From: Gluconacetobacter johannae
GTDB lineage: Bacteria; Pseudomonadota; Alphaproteobacteria; Acetobacterales; Acetobacteraceae
Assembly (NCBI RefSeq): GCF_025994435.1
Contig: NZ_BAQK01000054.1
Location: forward strand, 1 to 64,000
Reading direction: 5' to 3'
Length of the DNA stretch: 64,000 nucleotides
Part shown: positions 34,269 to 42,592 of the stretch, piece by piece
Numbering within the stretch: the first letter of the stretch is position 1
Layout: each line of letters starts with the position of its first letter
The notes under the pieces: generated by a model
Databases searched by the model: none
What the model saw: the letters and a program-made list of their open reading frames with translations, nothing else
What the model was told of the DNA's origin: nothing
Made by a program: the position numbers and the translations under genes

Positions 34269-34955
34269 TCAGATCGCCCGGCGGACGAGCATCAGCCCGC
34301 AGCCGAAGGCTCGCGCCCGGCCGAATCCCTGCATGACCGTCGCAAGAAATGTTTCGGGCACCGTGACGCGCAGTTCCCCCGTCAGTTCGACCACCCCGAA
34401 CGATGCCACACCACGCCCACCGGAACGCGGAATCCGCCACACATCGCACCCCTCTACCGTGACCGGAGCCACCAGCGCGAAGCCTGCGCGTGCGCCCTGC
34501 CGCCCGACCCATGATTCCAGGGCGCTCGCCACCACCTTTTCACGGGCTTCCGCCCGTTCGTGCCGTGGCAGGCGATGGAGCATATCCATGACGACGTCAT
34601 GCCGCTGGCTGCGTGCCCGTCCGGGGGTCTTCCGGTCAACCGTGGCATTCGCCCGCAACAGAAAGCGCAACCGGTCTCCCTCTTTCAGGGCAGGTTCGAA
34701 AGACCGGGTCTCGATGTCGAAAAGAGAGTGGGCATCGGCAGGTTCGCGGGCCGACAGCACCATGAAGTGCCCGGCTTCCACCTGGCGCCACAGGAAATCG
34801 CGCCTCCGCTCCGGCGCATCGCCAAAGAGAGTCCAGAGCAGATGATGGGCCGCGCCATGCCGGGGTCCTTCTCCATCGGGGACAAGAAGCCGGGCCAGAG
34901 CCTGCACCGGCGCATCCTGGCGGAGCGTGACGCGTGAGAGAAAGCCGCCGCTCAT
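34269..34955 (-). CDS. cas6e: Cas6e (CasE), crRNA-processing endonuclease
   Basis: This 228-residue Cas6e cuts the repeat hairpin and stays bound to the 3' end of crRNA. It begins MSGGFLSRVTLRQDAPVQAL and has GAAHHLLWTLFGD, whose His is the likely catalytic residue, then RRDFLWRQVEAGHFMVLSA. The C-terminal Gly-rich motif is MQGFGRARAFGCGLMLVRRA. The ATG at 34955 overlaps the cas5e stop (ATGA at 34952-34955), which decides the start over one 19 codons upstream. Confidence 0.93.
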   Translation of the reverse strand: MSGGFLSRVTLRQDAPVQALARLLVPDGEGPRHGAAHHLLWTLFGDAPERRRDFLWRQVEAGHFMVLSAREPADAHSLFDIETRSFEPALKEGDRLRFLLRANATVDRKTPGRARSQRHDVVMDMLHRLPRHERAEAREKVVASALESWVGRQGARAGFALVAPVTVEGCDVWRIPRSGGRGVASFGVVELTGELRVTVPETFLATVMQGFGRARAFGCGLMLVRRAI

Positions 34956-35734
34956 GCCGTGAGTCCTTCGCTGTATGACAGCATGGCCTCTTCGCGCAGT
35001 CCGAACTGCCATCGCGTACGCGAGAGCGGCTGGTCCCGCCGTATCTCGCGACGCAGGAGGGTGCAGCCGCCTCCGTGCTCGGCCACATCGGCCACGTCGA
35101 GAACGAGCAGCGGATTTTCACCCTGCGACGGCCCGGCAAGCTGTTCGCGAAAGACGCGGCGCCGCACATGCAGCCGTGCCTCGGGCCCGTTCCGGTGACG
35201 CTCCAGCAGCACAGCCGCAGCGGCGGAGCCATCCGTTACGCAAGGCGCCAGAGGCAGCCCTGCGGGACAGGCGCGACGCCCGAGGGAGGGCGTGAAAACC
35301 GGCTCGTTCATGGCCGCCTGTATCGCCTGCAATGTCCAGCGCGCGCACTCCCGCCGTGGCCATAGGGCGCCGAGATGCCACGTCCCCGTGCGGTAATCGC
35401 GGCGGGACAGGATGGTCGCCAGATCGCCTGGCGACGCGGCCAGTTCCTCGGCCCGGGTCGCCGGACGCCAGTTGCGCCGCGCCGGAGCCGCCTGCGTGGT
35501 GTGATAATCCGTCAATAGCCTTCCTGGTGCATGACATAGGATGGCCACCCCGTAATCCGAGGCCAGCGCCGCCTGCGCCTGCTCGTCATCGCGGGTCAGG
35601 CCCAGGCAGGCCGCCACGAGCCCCAGCACGGCCGAGCGCGCCGGACGGTCCCAGCCGTCACGCCGCTCGCCGACCGCGATCGCACCGAAGGACGCCATTG
35701 GCGCCACCATGGCGAATGTCAGGAACTGCCCCAT
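34952..35734 (-). CDS. cas5e: Cas5e (CasD), Cascade subunit
   Basis: This 260-residue Cas5e holds the 5' handle of crRNA in Cascade. The family start MGQFLTFAMVAPMASFGAIA, the segment RDGWDRPARSAVLGLVAACL, and LTDYHTTQAAPARRN followed by ILSRRDYRTGTWHLGALW are characteristic. A central part contains RRACPAGLPLAPCV, the common Cas5e pattern. It sits eight bases after cas7e and overlaps cas6e by four bases. Confidence 0.94.
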   Translation of the reverse strand: MGQFLTFAMVAPMASFGAIAVGERRDGWDRPARSAVLGLVAACLGLTRDDEQAQAALASDYGVAILCHAPGRLLTDYHTTQAAPARRNWRPATRAEELAASPGDLATILSRRDYRTGTWHLGALWPRRECARWTLQAIQAAMNEPVFTPSLGRRACPAGLPLAPCVTDGSAAAAVLLERHRNGPEARLHVRRRVFREQLAGPSQGENPLLVLDVADVAEHGGGCTLLRREIRRDQPLSRTRWQFGLREEAMLSYSEGLTA

Positions 35735-35742
35735 GGCTGCGC

Positions 35743-36801
35743 TCAGGACCGGCAGAATGCCGCGATGTCGGCAAGGGTCATGCTGTCCTTCCGGCCGACT
35801 TCCAGTTCACCTTCCGTGTCGCTGGCCCGGCCGTAGACCCGCGCCAGCTCATTGCGGAAGTCCGTCAGGGCCGCGATCGAGCCTGCCATCAGGTCGGGGC
35901 CGGCAACCGGCCTTGCGAACGCCCCTGCCAGGGTGCGCGGCTGGGCGTTGCCCTTCTCGGCCAGAATGTACTGCGCCCGGGCAAGGGCGGCAAAGCTGTT
36001 CTGCTTGCCGGAGGGCGCGACCGTCGCCGCCGCCGCGGCCAGCGCGCCCAGGGCCGCCTCCATCACGCCGCTTTCGCCGTCTCCGCCAAGGTTCTTCCGA
36101 AGCAGGTCGCGATTCACGCAGAGATAGAGATAGAACACACCTGACCCGAACCCGGCCTCGCCCAGAAAGCCGGCCCCGGCGTCCTCGTCCGGGCGTTTCA
36201 AATCGTCAATCGCCGTATAGTAATCGTCCTCGACCGTGACGCGATGTGTCGTGATGGCATGCGCGACCTGCACCGCCGCCTCCCGGTTATAGGACGGCTC
36301 GCTGGCCAGCATCCGGCCGAACAGGGCGATGTCGGCCGCCGTGTCCGTTCGTTTCAGCAGCGTGTCCTTCTCTTTCGCCGGGTCGATCTTCTCCCCTGCG
36401 GCCAGTTGGTCCGCCATTGCCAGCGCGGCGTCGCGCTCGGCGGGCGAAATGAAGACAAGCTGTTCGGTAAAGCAGGCGTTGTCGTCCTTCTCCCCCTTCA
36501 CCTTGCCATAGATCCCGGCGATCGCGCGGGCAATCCCGATCGATTTTTGCTCGTCCACACCCTTGCCCAGAAGATGCTGCCGGATCTCGTCCCCCAGGCG
36601 CTGGGTGCGCTGGCCCATATGCCCGGCAAGCGCCGAGGAAAAGATGTCCGACGTACGCCAGGCCCGCTTAAGCGCCTGCGACGAGATCCGCAGGCGCGTC
36701 ACGCCCCCCACCGTCGCCGTCTTGGGGTTGCCCGTGTCATCACGATTGACGTTGGACGGCGGATAGAAGGTCAACAGATGCAGTTGCAGAAATCGGCTCA
36801 C
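35743..36801 (-). CDS. cas7e: Cas7e (CasC), Cascade backbone subunit
   Basis: This 352-residue Cas7e multimerises along the crRNA spacer. It starts VSRFLQLHLLTFYPPSNVNR, with the first V read as Met from GTG at 36799-36801, which overlaps the cse2 stop as GTGA. The next block, GNPKTATVGGVTRLRISSQALKR-like, is split as KTATVGGVTRLRISSQ and ALKRAWRTS, a strong Cas7e signature. A thumb-type insertion follows with GSGVFYLYLCVNRDLLRKN. No ATG near the N-terminus fits the family, making the GTG start convincing. Confidence 0.95.
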   Translation of the reverse strand: MSRFLQLHLLTFYPPSNVNRDDTGNPKTATVGGVTRLRISSQALKRAWRTSDIFSSALAGHMGQRTQRLGDEIRQHLLGKGVDEQKSIGIARAIAGIYGKVKGEKDDNACFTEQLVFISPAERDAALAMADQLAAGEKIDPAKEKDTLLKRTDTAADIALFGRMLASEPSYNREAAVQVAHAITTHRVTVEDDYYTAIDDLKRPDEDAGAGFLGEAGFGSGVFYLYLCVNRDLLRKNLGGDGESGVMEAALGALAAAAATVAPSGKQNSFAALARAQYILAEKGNAQPRTLAGAFARPVAGPDLMAGSIAALTDFRNELARVYGRASDTEGELEVGRKDSMTLADIAAFCRS

Positions 36802-37391
36802 GACTGACGTTCCTTCTCGGATTCCTTGGATTCTCCGGCGGCCATCCCGTTGTCCGGCTCTCCCGCGTTCCAGTATTCGTACACCCAGCGCACGCGGATT
36901 CGCTCCGCCGCCGCATGGTCCCACATGCCTTCCCGGGGCCACGCAAAAACCGATCTCGCCAGATCGGAAACATTCAGTTTGTTATCGGCAAGAATCACGA
37001 GGCGACGAAATGTCCTGAGACACTCGTCGAACGTGTCCGCGTCCAGCAACCTGCGAAACCGGACCGGTTTGCACAGCGCCGTCGCCGCGTTCGTTGCGTC
37101 GACCGGTCCGATCCGCCGCGCCACGGACAGCAAGGCCTCGTCCGTGCGAACATGCGCCAGAACCGCCGCGACCAGGGCCACGCGGGCCAGATCATCCTCA
37201 TGCCGCGCGCCGCAGCGGCGCGCGAGCGCCTGCACCGCCGGCTCGAACAGTGCATCCGCCACGCATCCACAGCGTCGCAGCCGCGCCAGCGTCGCGCGGT
37301 CGCCCGGTTTTCCGCGTCCGGGGTCCGGCCGCAATTCACGCCACCAGTCCCTGGCCTTTTCGGCAAAGGCGTTGCGGTCTGGCCCCGTCAT
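36798..37391 (-). CDS. cse2: Cse2 (CasB), Cascade small subunit
   Basis: This 197-residue alpha-helical small subunit forms a dimer that stabilises the displaced strand. Its start MTGPDRNAFAEKARDWWREL is fixed by an ATGA overlap with the cse1 stop at 37388-37391. Helical segments such as GDRATLARLRRCGCVADALF and CKPVRFRRLLDADTFDECLR follow, and the motif SVFAWPREGMWDHAAAERIR matches the conserved C-terminal region. Sequence conservation in this family is low, so position is important evidence. Confidence 0.93.
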   Translation of the reverse strand: MTGPDRNAFAEKARDWWRELRPDPGRGKPGDRATLARLRRCGCVADALFEPAVQALARRCGARHEDDLARVALVAAVLAHVRTDEALLSVARRIGPVDATNAATALCKPVRFRRLLDADTFDECLRTFRRLVILADNKLNVSDLARSVFAWPREGMWDHAAAERIRVRWVYEYWNAGEPDNGMAAGESKESEKERQS

Positions 37392-39043
37392 TGCCGCTTT
37401 GTCCTTGCGGCTGCTTTCCGCGCCACCGGAACCGGAATTTTCAGAACCGCCATGATCGAACCGCCTTCCTTTCCGCCGCCGGAAACGGCCACTCGAAGCC
37501 GCCGTCGCGCCAGCGCCGATCGCTGCGCCTCGGTCGCCCCGGTATCCGGGGCCAAAACCACCGACGCGTCGAACAACGCCATGGCCGCCCGCCCGATCTG
37601 GTGCAGCCAGTCTTTCCTCAGGCCGATATCGTCCCCGTCGGTCAGGCGCGCCGCCTGGTGGAGGAGGTCGAAGAACGCCCCTTCCGTCCGCGTCCAGAAC
37701 TGTTCGCGCACATTGGCAAGCAGCGTCGCATCCAGCGAAACCGTCCCCTTGCCGAACAGCGCATCCCGCACGCAGCCGCGAAGCACGGCCGCCATCTGAT
37801 CTGCCGCCGCGACACAATCACGCGCCAGCGTATCCAGCACCTCCTGCCGTGCCGGATCGGCGGTGCCCGGCAGGGGCATCTCGCTTTCCACGAAACCTCG
37901 GGCCTTCATGTTATCCATGTCGTAGCCGGCCGCCAGAAGCCGGGGTCGAGGCGACTCCGCGATATCGCGGGCACGCGCGTCGCGCCATGTCAGCACCGCG
38001 CTGGCCGGAAGCCGCTGTCCGTCGCCGCTGTTCACGACAAGTCCCGTCCAATGGCGGTATCCGATGCCGCCGGGCTGCGGGTGCACACTGAGCCATTCGG
38101 CATCCGTCTTCTGTCGATAGCGCGGCGTAAGCGGATGGATCACGGCCCCCTCGCCATAGGGCATGCCGGTCCATCCGGCGTAGCTGGCCCCATAGGGGCG
38201 CTGCCGCCAGCCGGGCACCAGAACATCATCCGGCCGCCCCGTCAGGTCGCACACGCAGCTTTCCGCCACCTCGAAATCGAGACGGATGCGCCGTGGCATT
38301 CCCCACCAGCACTGCAACGGATGGGCGTTGTGGCCGGAGCGTACGCTGGTTCCGTCCTTGCCCGACCCGATCGTCGGCGCAAGCCATGGAAACACGCGCG
38401 GCAGATCGGCATCCCGCACCGCAGATCCAACGGGGGTATTCGCCCATGCGACTTCCCACAAGCTCGCCCCCTCGCGCGGCAGGACCAGCGTGACCAGCGG
38501 CCCACCGCCGCGCAGCCCCGTCATGTTTCCCGCCCCGCCGCTGGGCGCCCAGGACTGGAGGGTGAACAGGGCCATGGCCGCCGCCGAACGTCCCAGCACG
38601 GTGACGTGCGCCCGGTGCACGAACAGGTCCGCGTTCTTCTTTACAGTGCTGTCGCCGGGCGCATTAATCAGCAGCCGCTCCACCGGTTCCTGACCACTTT
38701 GCAACTCTTGCAGATCCTGAAGGAAGCGCGGCCCCGGCCCGTCGAGCCAGAAGGCGTCAGCCACACGGCCGAAGGCTTCGTCCAGCACCTCTACCGAGGG
38801 CGGCTTTTCCCAGCTTTCGCACCAGGCGTCCTCATCCTCCGGTGGGAAGGCGGTCGCCAGCAGTCCGATCAGAAACTCCAGAGACGCGACCCGAAAATCC
38901 GGTCGCGGCCAGTCGAGCGCCATAACCGGATCGTCAGCCATCTCCTCCACAATCTGCGCCGGACGGATGAAAGCGACAGCGCCGGATTTTCGGCGGACAG
39001 GCAGCCATGGATCGGTGATGAGATTGAGGGGTTGAGAGGTCAT
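37388..39043 (-). CDS. cse1: Cse1 (CasA), Cascade large subunit
   Basis: This 551-residue large subunit recognises the PAM and recruits Cas3. It begins MTSQPLNLITDPWLPVRRKS, the usual N-terminal motif, and has ALDWPRPDFRVASLEFLIGL and LFVHRAHVTVLGRSAAAMAL, then ALFTLQSWAPSGGAGNMTGL, a well-conserved Cse1 region. A C-terminal four-helix bundle is expected after about residue 400 (RQEVLDTLARDCVAAADQMA). It leads the Cascade-adaptation operon and is separated from cas3 by 120 bases containing a likely promoter. Confidence 0.94.
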   Translation of the reverse strand: MTSQPLNLITDPWLPVRRKSGAVAFIRPAQIVEEMADDPVMALDWPRPDFRVASLEFLIGLLATAFPPEDEDAWCESWEKPPSVEVLDEAFGRVADAFWLDGPGPRFLQDLQELQSGQEPVERLLINAPGDSTVKKNADLFVHRAHVTVLGRSAAAMALFTLQSWAPSGGAGNMTGLRGGGPLVTLVLPREGASLWEVAWANTPVGSAVRDADLPRVFPWLAPTIGSGKDGTSVRSGHNAHPLQCWWGMPRRIRLDFEVAESCVCDLTGRPDDVLVPGWRQRPYGASYAGWTGMPYGEGAVIHPLTPRYRQKTDAEWLSVHPQPGGIGYRHWTGLVVNSGDGQRLPASAVLTWRDARARDIAESPRPRLLAAGYDMDNMKARGFVESEMPLPGTADPARQEVLDTLARDCVAAADQMAAVLRGCVRDALFGKGTVSLDATLLANVREQFWTRTEGAFFDLLHQAARLTDGDDIGLRKDWLHQIGRAAMALFDASVVLAPDTGATEAQRSALARRRLRVAVSGGGKEGGSIMAVLKIPVPVARKAAARTKRQ

Positions 39044-39163
39044 TGCCTATATGTAGAGTGTGAAGTTTTCATTCGGCATTGCGTACGAATGCACATTGAA
39101 AAAATACCTATCCCCTATTCAGCGACTCTGACAACGACGCCACAACCGGAATATTATTCAGAT
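39044..39163 (-). promoter_or_regulatory. cas3-cse1 intergenic region, probable Cascade operon promoter
   Basis: These 120 AT-rich bases lie between the cas3 stop and the cse1 start. They include GCATT-N7-AATGC (39076-39092), an inverted repeat that could be an operator about 35 bases upstream of cse1. TACATATAG just before the start may mark a weak -10-like element. An equivalent gap in E. coli holds an H-NS-repressed Cascade promoter; whether this one is silenced is unknown. Confidence 0.45.
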
Positions 39164-41854
39164 TTACTGGTCGCGAAAGATCTCAAGACCATAAATCTGA
39201 TCGTAACCGATTACAATTTCATGTCCCGTCTCTGTCCGTCCGGCGCCACGCCACCCTGCCTCCGTTTCCCGAAGCACAAGCAATAGAACCTGATCTTCCG
39301 CCTCGCGCTCCCAACGTGACCACCCGGCGCGCGCGGCAGTCACGGCCACCTCAAGGCCAACGGGAGGCGGGCAACCGGCCAGGCGGTAGCGCGCCACCGA
39401 CACCTCGGACAATGCCCATGCGCGGTGGCGCTCGCTCTCGCGGGCAAGGCTTCTGTCGGCTTTGGCAGCCCACGGCAGCACCTTTTGGTCCTGCATCACC
39501 GCAAGCCGCACGGTCACGCAGGGCAGATCCTCCAGTCGGGTCGGCGTTCTCGCTTCACGTTCCCAGAGAGCGGCGTCCGTGGCGTACCCCGCATCAAACG
39601 ACAACACGTTCCGATCAGCAGCGGCGCCGGCGGCAAGGGCTTTTCCCGTGGCGTCCATGCTGCCTGCCATCAATCCTTCCGGGACGGCGTCAGGAGCACT
39701 GGCGTCGCCGCTTTCCTCGATGAGGGTGCGGAGGCCGGCAGGGCTTTCGATCCGCCCATGCCTGAACAGCACCCGCGCCGTCCGCCAGAGCAGTGCCGGA
39801 TCGCGATACACCGAGGCCGTTCCCGGCAGCACGCGCTGTATCCAGCGCGGATCGGGGTCGGCAACCGGCTCGGGCGAAATGACGAGCAATTCCTCCCGAT
39901 CGACAGGTCGGGCGGTACGCCGATGACGGCGCAGCCGTCCGGCCCGCTGGATGAGCTGGTCCATGGGGGCGAGGTCGGTGCAGAGCACATCGAAATCCAG
40001 GTCGAGGCTCTGCTCGATCACCTGGGATGCCACCAGAACGGCGGAGCGCCCTACCTCCCCGCCGTCCTTTCCGAACCGCGCGAGCACGTCCCGTTCGATC
40101 ATCAGCCGGTCCACCATGGCAAAACGCGCGTGAAAGACCAGCGCCTCCACCCCCTGCGCGCGAAGCGACCGGGCTGTTGCGATCACCTCGTCCACCGTGT
40201 TGCGGATCCACGCCACCGCGGCCCCGGCGGCCGCGGTCACCACGCCCATGGCCGAGTCGGCATCGGCAAGGCGCCGGACGGCGATGCTGCGCGCCAGACC
40301 CGGCCGGGGCGCGCAGGGACGTTCCTCGACCCCGCTTTTGCCGACAAGGGTGACCAGCGGATAGGCCATGCCGGACAGGCGCATGGGGTCTGCCACCCCC
40401 AGCCCCTTGCGGAACGCATCGGTCAGTTCCTGCCGGACCCGATGCGTCAGTGTGGCCGACAGCAGGATCGCCGATCCGCCCATCGCCGCGTGAAAGTGAA
40501 GCAGCGCGACCATCTCACGTCGCATATAGGGGTCGAACGCATGACATTCGTCCACGATCAGGACCTTCCCCGCCAGGCCGGCCTGCCGCACCGTCGCGAA
40601 ACGCACGGGCAATACCGCCATCAGGGCCTGGTCGATCGTGCCCACCCCCACCTGCGCCATCAGGGCCCGTCGTGCTTCGCTCCCCAGCCATGCCGCGCAA
40701 TAGGCCTCGGCCGTCTCGTCCATGGTCCGGACGGCCGAAAGTGCGTCCGGACCGTCATCGGGGGCCAGCGCCGCGACAAACCGCTCGTCCAGCCGGGCAC
40801 GTCCGTGCGCCAACGCCAGTGAGGGGCGCGCCGAGGGCTGGAAAAGCCGGCGATAGGCCATGGCGAGCCGGTCATACATGGCGTTTGCCGTAGCCATCGT
40901 CGGCAACGCGACGAACAGTCCCGAACCGCGCCCTTGGGCCATCAGCCTCTGGGCCAGGACCAGCGCGGCTTCCGTCTTGCCGCTGCCGGTCATGTCCTCG
41001 ATGACGACAAGCACCGGTCCGGACGGCAGCGCCGCGGCTTCGAGCAAGGCCTGAACGGGCGAGGGCTCGCGGATATGGTCGAACAGACGGACGGTGCCTG
41101 CGAACGGCGCCAGCGCCATTGGCCCCAAGCCGGCCCGAAATATGGCCGCCTGCGCCCTGGGCAAGGCATGGTTCCAGAAATATTCCGCTGGCTCGCTCAC
41201 GGTGTTCGGATTCACGTAAGGAAACCACTCCTGCCGCGAGCCGATCCAGTCCGCATGGACGGTGATGCCCGCCAGCATCCATTCGAGCCGTCTGAGGGTA
41301 TCGGGACCGGGACGCAGGATCGGCGGGGGCCGGAACACATCGAACAGCATGGCCACGAGCGTCTGTGCGCGCGCGATCGTGCCCTGCTCCAAAATGCCCC
41401 TGTCTATGGCCGGTACGGGCTGCCCGTGATGACCCGCAACGGCACGCAGAAGCTGCAACTTCAAACTGGGCCGCCAGCGTTTTCCATCCGGACCGCTCCC
41501 AAACAGCGGGGCAAGGACGCCATCCACCATAAGATCCAGAAGCGCCAGCCCGGCTGCATCGTGAGGACATTGCACATGCTCCGCGCGAAAAGGCCCCAGG
41601 ACGGCTTCAGGCCAGCATTTCGCCACCTTTGCCTGAAAGGCCGGCATGAGCTTTCCGATGTCGTGCAGCGCAACCAGCAGGCCAAGCTGGCGGCGATCGA
41701 GGCCGCAATTCCCGCTCCCCGGCAGAAGGATGGCGACGGCGGCGACATCCAGCATATGCGCGATGAGGGGATGCATGAGCGGGTCGTCCGTCGCACCTTC
41801 ATCTGGAACGGGGCGAGCCTTTCCCCAGAAAAGTTCCAGTCCATCCGAATGCAT
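39164..41854 (-). CDS. cas3: Cas3, CRISPR nuclease-helicase
   Basis: This 896-residue Cas3 is recruited by Cascade and degrades target DNA. The N-terminal HD nuclease has HPLIAHMLDVAA and LLVALHDIGKLMPAFQAK. The superfamily 2 helicase follows: Walker A EDMTGSGKTEAALVLA, DEAD-like box IVDECHAFDPYM, motif III LSATLTHRVR, and motifs V/VI ASQVIEQSLDLDFDVL and DQLIQRAGRLRRH. A C-terminal domain ends near YDQIYGLEIFRDQ. All catalytic blocks appear intact. It is transcribed separately from the Cascade genes, from the AT-rich region near 41.95-42.0 kb. Confidence 0.95.
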   Translation of the reverse strand: MHSDGLELFWGKARPVPDEGATDDPLMHPLIAHMLDVAAVAILLPGSGNCGLDRRQLGLLVALHDIGKLMPAFQAKVAKCWPEAVLGPFRAEHVQCPHDAAGLALLDLMVDGVLAPLFGSGPDGKRWRPSLKLQLLRAVAGHHGQPVPAIDRGILEQGTIARAQTLVAMLFDVFRPPPILRPGPDTLRRLEWMLAGITVHADWIGSRQEWFPYVNPNTVSEPAEYFWNHALPRAQAAIFRAGLGPMALAPFAGTVRLFDHIREPSPVQALLEAAALPSGPVLVVIEDMTGSGKTEAALVLAQRLMAQGRGSGLFVALPTMATANAMYDRLAMAYRRLFQPSARPSLALAHGRARLDERFVAALAPDDGPDALSAVRTMDETAEAYCAAWLGSEARRALMAQVGVGTIDQALMAVLPVRFATVRQAGLAGKVLIVDECHAFDPYMRREMVALLHFHAAMGGSAILLSATLTHRVRQELTDAFRKGLGVADPMRLSGMAYPLVTLVGKSGVEERPCAPRPGLARSIAVRRLADADSAMGVVTAAAGAAVAWIRNTVDEVIATARSLRAQGVEALVFHARFAMVDRLMIERDVLARFGKDGGEVGRSAVLVASQVIEQSLDLDFDVLCTDLAPMDQLIQRAGRLRRHRRTARPVDREELLVISPEPVADPDPRWIQRVLPGTASVYRDPALLWRTARVLFRHGRIESPAGLRTLIEESGDASAPDAVPEGLMAGSMDATGKALAAGAAADRNVLSFDAGYATDAALWEREARTPTRLEDLPCVTVRLAVMQDQKVLPWAAKADRSLARESERHRAWALSEVSVARYRLAGCPPPVGLEVAVTAARAGWSRWEREAEDQVLLLVLRETEAGWRGAGRTETGHEIVIGYDQIYGLEIFRDQ

Positions 41855-42094
41855 GACCGCTACCGTTTCCTTTTCAGCTTACCGGTGAGAGAGGTGAATC
41901 ATTGGAGTCGCTTCGTTGGGATGTGGAGCAGGCGGTCGCCTCCCATCGCGAGTGCGACCAGAAATCAAAATTTGGAAACATAACATTTATATGATTTCCA
42001 TTTTGTTCGCTCACTTCACGCTGTATTGATTGCGTAACGGCAACGGGGTGCCCGCTGCCCATTCGGTTCTCATCAGCCTCTGAAAGCAAATGTC
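41855..42094. promoter_or_regulatory. Divergent cas3/DoxX upstream region
   Basis: This 240-base spacer separates cas3 (minus) from the DoxX gene (plus). The part at about 41950-42010 is strongly AT-rich (AAATTTGGAAACATAACATT and neighbouring bases), a contrast with the surroundings that suits promoters and possible silencing by nucleoid proteins. No dyad stands out. Confidence 0.4.
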
Positions 42095-42562
42095 ATGAAC
42101 ATCTCTCTTCCTCGGGACCCTGTCCTTCTGGCCGCCCGTCTCCTGCTCGCAACCCTGTTCGTCTTCATGGGGTGGGGCAAGCTGACGGATTATGCGGGGA
42201 CCGTGGCCTACATGGCCAGCACCGGCGCACCTGTCCCTGCCCTGTCGGCGGGCATCGCCATTATCGTGGAACTGGGGATCGGGCTGGCGCTGGTGGCCGG
42301 CGTGCTGGTCACGCCGCTGGCGCTTGCCCTGGCCGCCTATACCATCGTCACCGCCTTCATCGGCCATCACTACTGGACGTTTACCGGCATGCAGCGGTAC
42401 GACATGTGGATCCATTTCTACAAGAACTTCAGCATCGCCGGCGGCCTGCTGGCGCTGGCGGCGGCAGGTCCGGGCCGGATCGCCATCGGGGGAAAGGGGG
42501 AAATAACGACAGGGCCCCGGTCGAGGGAACGCTTGACGAAGCGGCGCCGGATGGCGACGTGA
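42095..42562 (+). CDS. DoxX-family membrane protein
   Basis: This 155-residue DoxX protein has four predicted membrane helices. It begins with RDPVLLAARLLLATLFVFMG and WGKLTDYAGTVAYMASTGAP, the typical first-helix and loop motif, and has VELGIGLALVAGVLVTPLAL and ALAAYTIVTAFIGHHYWTFT. Members are linked to quinone/thiosulfate redox proteins or oxidative stress, but function is mostly unknown. It is followed 30 bases later by selO on the same strand, a possible redox-stress pair. Confidence 0.85.
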   Translation: MNISLPRDPVLLAARLLLATLFVFMGWGKLTDYAGTVAYMASTGAPVPALSAGIAIIVELGIGLALVAGVLVTPLALALAAYTIVTAFIGHHYWTFTGMQRYDMWIHFYKNFSIAGGLLALAAAGPGRIAIGGKGEITTGPRSRERLTKRRRMAT

Positions 42563-42592
42563 AGGGAGTGTCAATCGGCCCGGAGGCGCGCC

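Noticed and set aside
37094..39286. 730-codon plus-strand frame across cse1/cse2
   Set aside because: It is antisense to well-supported Cascade genes and lacks recognisable features.
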